In this document: positions 14,993 to 20,730 of the stretch, in pieces
Numbering within the stretch: position 1 is the stretch's first letter
How the letters are laid out: the number at the start of each line of letters is the position of its first letter
Assembly: GCA_964472545.1 (NCBI GenBank)
Contig: CAYYNP010000181.1
Coordinates: 1 to 20,730 of the forward strand
Source of the DNA: CAYYNP01 sp964472545
GTDB taxonomy: Bacteria > Planctomycetota > Planctomycetia > Pirellulales > Thermoguttaceae
DNA: 20,730 nt
Direction: 5' to 3'
Notes under the pieces: model-generated
Seen by the model: the letters and a program-made list of their open reading frames with translations, nothing else
The model's database searches: none
Told to the model about the DNA's origin: nothing
Made by a program: the position numbers and the translations under genes

Positions 14993-15237
14993 GGTTAGGC
15001 ATTCCTCTCGCTGGCGACGACCCAGCCCATGGCTCAAGCCTTGGTGATCTCTGCCCATCGCTGGCGGGCTGCGCACGGCGACGTATCTCGGCTGTGGCCA
15101 ACCGAAATCGTGCTGTCAACAGTCGATCAAGTTGCCCCCCGAACAGGGCCCGATTGGTGGTACCCTCAACGTCAACCTGAGTGAGACAACTGCCTCCTGA
15201 TTTATTACTCTACAGGGTGGAAGGAGGCGAGCCCTTG

Positions 15238-15386
15238 ATGGAACGCACAGAATCAGTTGGTGGAGAGCAGACACCCCCCTCGTCGGAGGTACTAGAGGAG
15301 CTGGTGCGGCGTCGCTCACCGCGGAGTACAAGCGGAAGATCCTTGCCGAGGCGGACGCCTGCTGGGAGCCGGAGGCGTTGGGTGGG
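15238..15386 (+). pseudogene. transposase N-terminal remnant (IS3 OrfA-like), frameshifted
   Basis: An ATG at 15238 with AAGGAGG ten bases upstream opens a frame reading MERTESVGGEQTPPSSEVLE. A coding match then continues in another frame from about 15312 as SLTAEYKRKILAEADACWEP, the helix-turn-helix start of a common transposase family (typical form RRFTAEYKLRILEEADACTEPGE). A -1 shift separates the two parts and homology ends near 15386, with the rest of the transposase absent. The flanks at 14993-15237 and 15387-15633 hold no recognised gene, and clear element ends were not identified. Confidence 0.65.
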
Positions 15387-15633
15387 CCGCTCCGACCATT
15401 CTGTCGGATTCTCTTTCTGCCGGCGATCCGGGCTCGACGCTCGTGTATGCCACATTATCGCCGATCAGCCGAGCGGCCCAAAGTAACGCGCGCCTCCCTC
15501 CGCAGCACTACTCGACGGGCGAGGTAGCATCGCGACGAGGCAGCGTTGACCTAACGTGTCTTGCCGAGCTTCGGCCATGCCAGTAACCTGATCTTCGTCG
15601 AGTATCCGCCCGCCCGCCGCAAAGGAGAGAATC

Positions 15634-16911
15634 ATGTCCGATAACGCGAAGACTCCCGCCGAATCGTCCCCCAACCGCCGTCAGTTCATCCACACGGCTT
15701 CGACTGCCATGGGCGTTGCCGTAGCCGCCGGCGTGCCACGCGTGACGGCCGTGGGCCAAGAAGCTGCCGGGGCCAACGAGCGGATCGGCGTGGGGTTCAT
15801 TGGCACGGGCGGACGCTGCAACGCGCATATCGGCATCGTCAACCAATTGAAGGCGAAAGGCGTCGCCGAGCCGGTCGCCGTTTGCGACGTCTATCGGCCG
15901 CGGTTGGAAGAGGCGTCGAAGAAATGTGGCGGGGCCAAGATGTATCGGGCGCATGAAGACTTGCTGGCCGACCCGGCCGTCGACGTGGTCTGCATTGCCA
16001 CGCCCGACCGGCTGCACGCGCCGCAGGCGATCGACGCGGTCAACGCCGGAAAGGACGTCTATTGCGAAAAGCCGCTGACGCACTGGGACCAATTCGAGTT
16101 GGCCAAGAAACTCGAAGCGGCCGCCAACAAGAACCGGCGGATCGTGCAAGTCGGCACGCAGTACATGGCCGACGAGAACTACGCCAAGGTGTCGCAGATG
16201 ATCAAGGACGGCATCATCGGCACGCCGGTACACGCCCAGTTGGGCTACTTTCGGCGCGGCGACTGGGGCGAGCGGATGAACGTGCCCGACCCGAACGCCA
16301 AGCCGGGGCCCGATCTCGATTGGAAGCGGTTCCTCGGCGACGCTCCGGAGGTCGACTATAGCGTGTCGCGGTTCTTCCAGTGGCGGCTCTTCTGGGACTA
16401 CGCGGGCGGCCCGGCCACCGATCTGCTGGTGCATACGTTCACGCCGGTCTTCTGCCTGTTGGATCTCGACTATCCGCAGCGGGTCTTCGGCGGCGGGGGC
16501 GGGTATCAGTACGACCGCGAGGTGCCCGACCAGTGCAACATCATCGCCGACTACGAAGACGGCCCCAGCGTGGTGATGATGAACTCGCTGTCGAACTACA
16601 CCGGCATCGAGACCAAGATCCGCGGCACCCACGGGATCATCATCCTCACCAGTTCCGGCATCCGCATCGTGCCGATCGACCCGAAGACCAACAAGGAGAC
16701 CGACGAGATCATCCTCCGCTGGAACGGCATGGGCGACACGGCCAAGCTCTGGGGGAACCTGATGGAGTGCGTGAAGACCCGGCAGCAGCCGTTCAGCCCC
16801 ATTGCGGCGGCCGTGCGCGTCCAGGCCCCGCTCAGCGCGGGAATCATCAGCCATCGGGAGAACAAGGTGGTGATGTTCGACAAACAGACCGAGGCGCTGG
16901 TGTTGTCGTAG
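15634..16911 (+). CDS. Tat-exported Gfo/Idh/MocA-family oxidoreductase
   Basis: 425 residues. The N-terminus is a twin-arginine signal (NRRQFIHTASTAMGVAVAAGVPRVTAVG), with R15-R16, so the protein should be exported folded with its cofactor. The Rossmann NAD(P)-binding motif is IGVGFIGTGGRC (about residues 51-62), and the family EKP motif is DVYCEKPLTHW (E145-K146-P147). The C-terminal substrate domain (WKRFLG...FFQWRLFWDYAGGPATDLLVH) matches the secreted planctomycete and verrucomicrobial subgroup. These enzymes act on sugars or sugar-derived polyols; the substrate is not inferable. AAGGAG lies six bases upstream of the ATG. It is followed by palindromes and then by the CotH surface-protein gene. 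Confidence 0.95.
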   Translation: MSDNAKTPAESSPNRRQFIHTASTAMGVAVAAGVPRVTAVGQEAAGANERIGVGFIGTGGRCNAHIGIVNQLKAKGVAEPVAVCDVYRPRLEEASKKCGGAKMYRAHEDLLADPAVDVVCIATPDRLHAPQAIDAVNAGKDVYCEKPLTHWDQFELAKKLEAAANKNRRIVQVGTQYMADENYAKVSQMIKDGIIGTPVHAQLGYFRRGDWGERMNVPDPNAKPGPDLDWKRFLGDAPEVDYSVSRFFQWRLFWDYAGGPATDLLVHTFTPVFCLLDLDYPQRVFGGGGGYQYDREVPDQCNIIADYEDGPSVVMMNSLSNYTGIETKIRGTHGIIILTSSGIRIVPIDPKTNKETDEIILRWNGMGDTAKLWGNLMECVKTRQQPFSPIAAAVRVQAPLSAGIISHRENKVVMFDKQTEALVLS

Positions 16912-16970
16912 GTACGACGGCCAATCGCAGCCGAACGCGGCAGAGTTTGGCACAGAGGACCGAGTGCCAT

Positions 16971-17080
16971 GCCCACGCAAGCGTGGGCACTACGCCCGGC
17001 CCGATAGCGGGCGACCCCGGAGCTACAGCCAACGTCCGGCGACTTCGGCTACAGGGCTCGGCCCCGCCCGATTCCGGGCG
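16971..17080. repeat. cluster of three palindromes downstream of the oxidoreductase gene
   Basis: GCCCACGC-AA-GCGTGGGC (16971-16988) is an 8-bp stem. GCCCG-ATAG-CGGGC (16999-17012) and CGCCCG-ATTC-CGGGCG (17065-17080) are two related hairpins about 65 bp apart. None has a T-run. They fill the 300-bp spacer before the CotH gene and could be dispersed REP-type repeats or RNA 3'-end structures. Confidence 0.6.
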
Positions 17081-17210
17081 GCTTCCCCTCCGTTCGAGTT
17101 GCATTCCCCGGCATTTTGGGCATAATAAGAGTGTACTCATCTAGCTTCTCCCGTCGTCGTGGATACCTACGACACGCGCGGCGGCCTGCGGCTTCAACGG
17201 AGGGTTTTCG

Positions 17211-20200
17211 GTGCGCAATTCCGCGAATCGTGTGAAAACGGCAGTGGGGGGATGGCTGAGAAGCAAGGGGCCCGGCGGCGGATTGCCGCTCTCGCGGAGG
17301 AACGCTCTGCGCTTCGAGCGGCTCGAGCCCCGCGTGGTACTCGATACCGGCTCGCTGGTGATCAGCGAGTTCATGGCCATCAACGATACCGGCCTGATGG
17401 ACGAAGACGGTGACCGGCCCGACTGGATCGAGATCTATAATCCCAACGCGGCGGCCGTGAATCTGGGTGGATGGTATTTGACCGACGACGCCGACAACTT
17501 GACCAGATGGCGGTTCCCGGCCTATGTGCTCGACGCCGACGCCTACCTGCTCGTGTTCGCCTCGGACAAAGACCGCAACGACCCGGCCTCGCCGATGCAC
17601 ACGAACTTCCGGCTCAGCGGCGAGGGCGAGTACCTGGGCCTGATCGAGCCCGGCGGGGAGACGGTGGCCTATTCCTTCGAGAGCTACCCCGAACAACAGT
17701 CCGACGTCTCTTACGGGCTGACGCACGGCGCGGCCAGTTTCGTCACCCAAGGCGACGACCTGACCTACCTCGTGCCGGACGCCGACGACGCACCATTGGG
17801 CACTACCTGGACCGACGTCGGTTTTGACGATTCGGCGTGGATCGGCCACACGGCCCTGATGCAGATTCTGATCACCGAGGTGGGCACCGAAGACCCCGAC
17901 TTCATCGAGATCCGCAACGTCGACGACAAGGCGGTCGACACCGAGGGCTGGGTGGTGGCGTTTAACGACGGCCGCCGCGGCGACGTCAACCTCGTCGATC
18001 CCGATTACTGGCACTTGCCCGACTCGATGTTCGTCGGCCAAACGCTCCACCGCCACGACGATCCCGACGATCCCGACCACTACTACGGCAGCGACATCCC
18101 TTGGCGAACCGTGGGCTACGGCTGGGTGATGATCGTCGACGCCTTCGGCAACGTGGCCGACTTCGTCGCCTGGGGCTTCCCGGCCGAAGATCTCCAGACG
18201 TTGAACGTTACGATCAACGATCACCCGATCACGTTGGGCGACGCTTGGATCGGCGATCCCGTGCCGCCGGAGGGCAGCGCCACAAAGACCCTGCAGCGCA
18301 GCGGCAGCCTGGACCACAACACGGTCGACGATTGGGCCTTCACCCAGCCGCCGTCGGTGGGCGAAGCGAACCCGAACATGACCACGCCGTTTACCAGCGG
18401 CGTCACGGCCGGCGTAGGCTACACGGCCGCCGGTCCCGGCTTCGGCAACGCCCTGCAGACCGACGTCGAGGCGGACATGGCCGGGGTGAACGCCTCGCTG
18501 CTGACGCGGATGCGCTTCACGGTCGACGATCCCGGCGTGCCCGACGAGTTGCTGCTGCGGATGAAGTACAACGACGGCTTCGTGGCCTATCTCAACGGGC
18601 AGAAGATCGCCGAGCGCAACGCTCCGGAAACTCCTGCCTGGAATTCGACGGCTACCGCTCCGCGCAGCGTGGGCGAGTCGTCGGCCTATGAAGAGATCGA
18701 CGTTACCGAGTTTCTCGGCACGCTACGGCAAGGCAACAACGTGCTGGCGATTCACGGCCTGAACGTCGACGCGGCCGACGACAACTTCCTGATCCTGCCC
18801 CAACTCGTCGGCCGCAGCGACAGCGGCTTCCTTCGCTACATGGCCACGCCCACCCCCGGCGAGCCGAACATGGCCGGCTCAATCGTCACTCCACCGGAGT
18901 ACTCCCACGACGGTGGGTTGTTCACCGAGCCGTTCGCCCTTCAGCTCACCGGCGACGCCTCCTTCGGCGGCGTGATCCGCTATACGCTCAACGGCAAGGA
19001 GCCGACGGGCAACTCCACACAATACACGAGTCCGATCGTCGTCGACCGCAGCGTGCAGGTGCGTGCCCGGCTCTACGAGGAGGGCATGGATCCCAGCCCC
19101 ATCGCCACCGAGTCGTACGTGATGCTGGCCGCCGACCTGCAAGACTTCAACTCGAATCTGCCGTTGGTGGTCATCGACACCTTTGGCCGCGGCATCCAGG
19201 GCAAAGACCGCGAGTTCGGCGCTGCCTACATGGCGATCTTCGAGCGCGGCGAAGAGCCGACCGTGCTCACCGTGCCGCACGATATCGATACCCGGATCGG
19301 CATCCGCACGCGCGGCTCCAGTTCCAGCGGCTGGCCGAAGCACCACTTCCGCCTCGAGTCCTGGAACGAGACCAGCGAGTGGATCGAGACCGGGCCGGAA
19401 ATGAAGCTCAACGATCGCGACATCTCGCCGTTCGGGATGCCCGCCGCCTCGGACTGGATCCTCGGCTCGTTCTACACCTTCGACCGGGCGCTAATGCGCA
19501 ACCCGCTGATCTACGAATTGAGCAACCAGACCGGCAACTACGCCACGCGGACGCAACACGTCGAGGTCTTCCTCAACTCCAACGGCGGCACACTCTCCTA
19601 CGCCGACTACCACGGCGTCTACGTCTTCATGGAGAACATCCGCCGCGACGACGACCGGGTCGACGTGCAGACGCTCTATCCGTCCGACAACACCGAGCCA
19701 AACGTCACCGGCGGATATATCTTCAAAGACGATCGCACGTCGACCTCGCTGCCATGTAACCGGAACGACGGTTTCAATGCCGGGGGATTGAGCTTCGCCC
19801 ACGTCGAACCGGACGTCTGCGACATCACCTCGCAGCAGAAGAGTTGGCTGATCAACTACATCAACCGTTTCGACGGCGCGCTGGACGGCCCCAATTCCCG
19901 CGATCCGGTCCGTGGCTACGCCCCCTACATCGACGTCGACGCCTGGATCGACCACCATTGGCTGAACCTGCTGACCAAGAACCCCGACGCCTTCCGGCTG
20001 AGCAGTTTCTACTACAAGGACCGCAACGGTCCGATCGTAGCCGGGCCAATCTGGGACTTCGACCGCACGATGGGCTGCGACAGCGACGGCCGCGCCTTCA
20101 GCCCCACCGGCTGGAATCCCTCCAGCGGTACCAGCCTGTTTACTTACGGCTGGTGGGACAAACTCTTCGACGACCCCAATTTCGGACAACGATGGATCGA

Positions 20201-20730
20201 CCGCTGGCCGATCCTCAAAGAGTCGGCGCTGAGCACGGCGAACATGCACGCCGTAGTCGACGGCATGGCCGCCGAGATCGGCGTCGAGGCCGCCAACCGC
20301 AATTTTGCCAAGTGGACCAGTGTGCAACCCAACTCCGGCGGCTGGACCGGCGAGGTCGACCACCTGAAGACCTGGCTCGCCAACCGCATCACCTGGATCG
20401 ACTCGCAATTCCTCGACGAAGCCGCTTTCTCGCAAAACGGCGGCATCGTCGACCCGGGCTTCCAACTCACGTTTGCCGATCCCGGCGACGACAATACCGT
20501 TTACTATACGCTCGACGGCTCAGACCCGCGGCTCTCCGGCGGGGCGATCTCTCCGAAGGCGTTTACTTACGAAAACGACCCGATCACGATGCTTGCCACC
20601 GGTGTGGTCACGGCCCGGGTTTGGGACGGGACCGCCTGGTCGTCTCCCAGCCAACCGCGCGGCGGGTGGTCTCCTCCGACCGAGGCCCTGTTCGTCGTGG
20701 GCGAGCCGGCGTCGGCGGAGAACTTGGCGA
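17211..20730 (+). CDS. giant CotH-kinase-like surface protein with lamin-tail domains (partial)
   Basis: Open from a GTG at 17211 (GGAGGG six bases upstream) to the window end: at least 1173 residues, 3' end missing. The N-terminus is basic and carries FERLEPRVVLD, the planctomycete LExRxxL motif. A lamin-tail domain (LVISEFMAINDTG, DWIEIYNP, LGGWYLTDD) spans about residues 47-144. A second tail-like domain (ILITEVGTEDPDFIEIRN) starts near 218. A jelly-roll-like segment (RMKYNDGFVAYLNG) lies at about 400-530, and a chitobiase/HEX C-terminal-like domain (IRYTLNGKEPTG) at about 557-640. The CotH region at about 641-1070 includes RGSSSSGWPK and GPIWDFDRTMG near residue 948. A second VYYTLDGSDP domain follows. 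CotH of Bacillus is a spore-coat protein kinase; in planctomycetes the role is unknown, probably extracellular. Confidence 0.88.
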   Translation, partial: MRNSANRVKTAVGGWLRSKGPGGGLPLSRRNALRFERLEPRVVLDTGSLVISEFMAINDTGLMDEDGDRPDWIEIYNPNAAAVNLGGWYLTDDADNLTRWRFPAYVLDADAYLLVFASDKDRNDPASPMHTNFRLSGEGEYLGLIEPGGETVAYSFESYPEQQSDVSYGLTHGAASFVTQGDDLTYLVPDADDAPLGTTWTDVGFDDSAWIGHTALMQILITEVGTEDPDFIEIRNVDDKAVDTEGWVVAFNDGRRGDVNLVDPDYWHLPDSMFVGQTLHRHDDPDDPDHYYGSDIPWRTVGYGWVMIVDAFGNVADFVAWGFPAEDLQTLNVTINDHPITLGDAWIGDPVPPEGSATKTLQRSGSLDHNTVDDWAFTQPPSVGEANPNMTTPFTSGVTAGVGYTAAGPGFGNALQTDVEADMAGVNASLLTRMRFTVDDPGVPDELLLRMKYNDGFVAYLNGQKIAERNAPETPAWNSTATAPRSVGESSAYEEIDVTEFLGTLRQGNNVLAIHGLNVDAADDNFLILPQLVGRSDSGFLRYMATPTPGEPNMAGSIVTPPEYSHDGGLFTEPFALQLTGDASFGGVIRYTLNGKEPTGNSTQYTSPIVVDRSVQVRARLYEEGMDPSPIATESYVMLAADLQDFNSNLPLVVIDTFGRGIQGKDREFGAAYMAIFERGEEPTVLTVPHDIDTRIGIRTRGSSSSGWPKHHFRLESWNETSEWIETGPEMKLNDRDISPFGMPAASDWILGSFYTFDRALMRNPLIYELSNQTGNYATRTQHVEVFLNSNGGTLSYADYHGVYVFMENIRRDDDRVDVQTLYPSDNTEPNVTGGYIFKDDRTSTSLPCNRNDGFNAGGLSFAHVEPDVCDITSQQKSWLINYINRFDGALDGPNSRDPVRGYAPYIDVDAWIDHHWLNLLTKNPDAFRLSSFYYKDRNGPIVAGPIWDFDRTMGCDSDGRAFSPTGWNPSSGTSLFTYGWWDKLFDDPNFGQRWIDRWPILKESALSTANMHAVVDGMAAEIGVEAANRNFAKWTSVQPNSGGWTGEVDHLKTWLANRITWIDSQFLDEAAFSQNGGIVDPGFQLTFADPGDDNTVYYTLDGSDPRLSGGAISPKAFTYENDPITMLATGVVTARVWDGTAWSSPSQPRGGWSPPTEALFVVGEPASAENLA

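Noticed and set aside
15181..15486. An intact 101-residue plus-strand gene
   Set aside because: Only the first part resembles a transposase; the match continues in another frame, so the open frame is a pseudogene product, annotated as a remnant.
15508..16980. A 490-codon minus-strand ORF opposite the oxidoreductase
   Set aside because: It is antisense to a Gfo/Idh/MocA gene with a Tat signal and EKP motif; high-GC shadow ORF.
17049..18317. A 422-codon minus-strand ORF opposite the CotH protein
   Set aside because: The plus strand reads continuous lamin-tail and CotH domains to the window end; this is a shadow.

Overview
The window looks like chromosomal DNA from a planctomycete, probably of the Pirellula/Rhodopirellula type. 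The basis is the content: a secreted sulfatase, a Tat-exported Gfo/Idh/MocA oxidoreductase, a SIMPL protein with proline-rich inserts, an LRR protein, and two very large surface proteins whose N-termini carry the LExRxxL-type motif (VESLEYRRLL and FERLEPRVVL) that recurs in planctomycete giant exported proteins. Base composition is GC-rich with high GC3 in most genes. No rRNA, tRNA, CRISPR array or intact mobile element was recognised.

Layout. Positions 1-7219 hold a minus-strand block: a MazG-like nucleotide pyrophosphohydrolase, an unrecognised protein, an S1-type sulfatase, a composite RTX/CARDB surface protein, and a HEAT/LRR protein whose 3' end overlaps the surface-protein start. A run of 10 Ns at 7366-7375 marks an assembly gap. 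Positions 7376-8272 are a gene-poor scrap region: a CARDB-like fragment, a 30-bp tandem duplication, the 5' stub of a formylglycine-generating-enzyme (sulfatase-maturation) gene, a REPIN-like inverted pair, and a MITE-like hairpin element. Positions 8273-11318 are plus-strand: hemL, the SIMPL-domain protein and a small helical protein. Convergent to these are a rhomboid protease, whose C-terminus has absorbed a palindromic repeat, and dinD. Positions 13261-15633 hold a lone radical SAM/SPASM gene with different codon use and a frameshifted transposase remnant. From 15634 come the Tat-exported oxidoreductase and a CotH-kinase-like giant surface protein that runs off the window end.

How the genes fit together. 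The exported sulfatase, the oxidoreductase and the two giant surface proteins fit the polysaccharide-degrading, surface-rich lifestyle of marine planctomycetes. The sulfatase needs formylglycine maturation, and the only maturation gene visible here is a broken stub, so maturation must be encoded elsewhere. HemL (tetrapyrrole synthesis), the MazG-like enzyme and dinD are housekeeping or stress genes. No clear new multi-gene system was found. The most unusual signals are two different REPIN-like inverted palindrome pairs, one of which extends the rhomboid coding sequence; an abrupt reading-frame switch near the end of the RTX surface protein; a tail domain inserted inside another domain in the CotH protein; and the debris field around the assembly gap.
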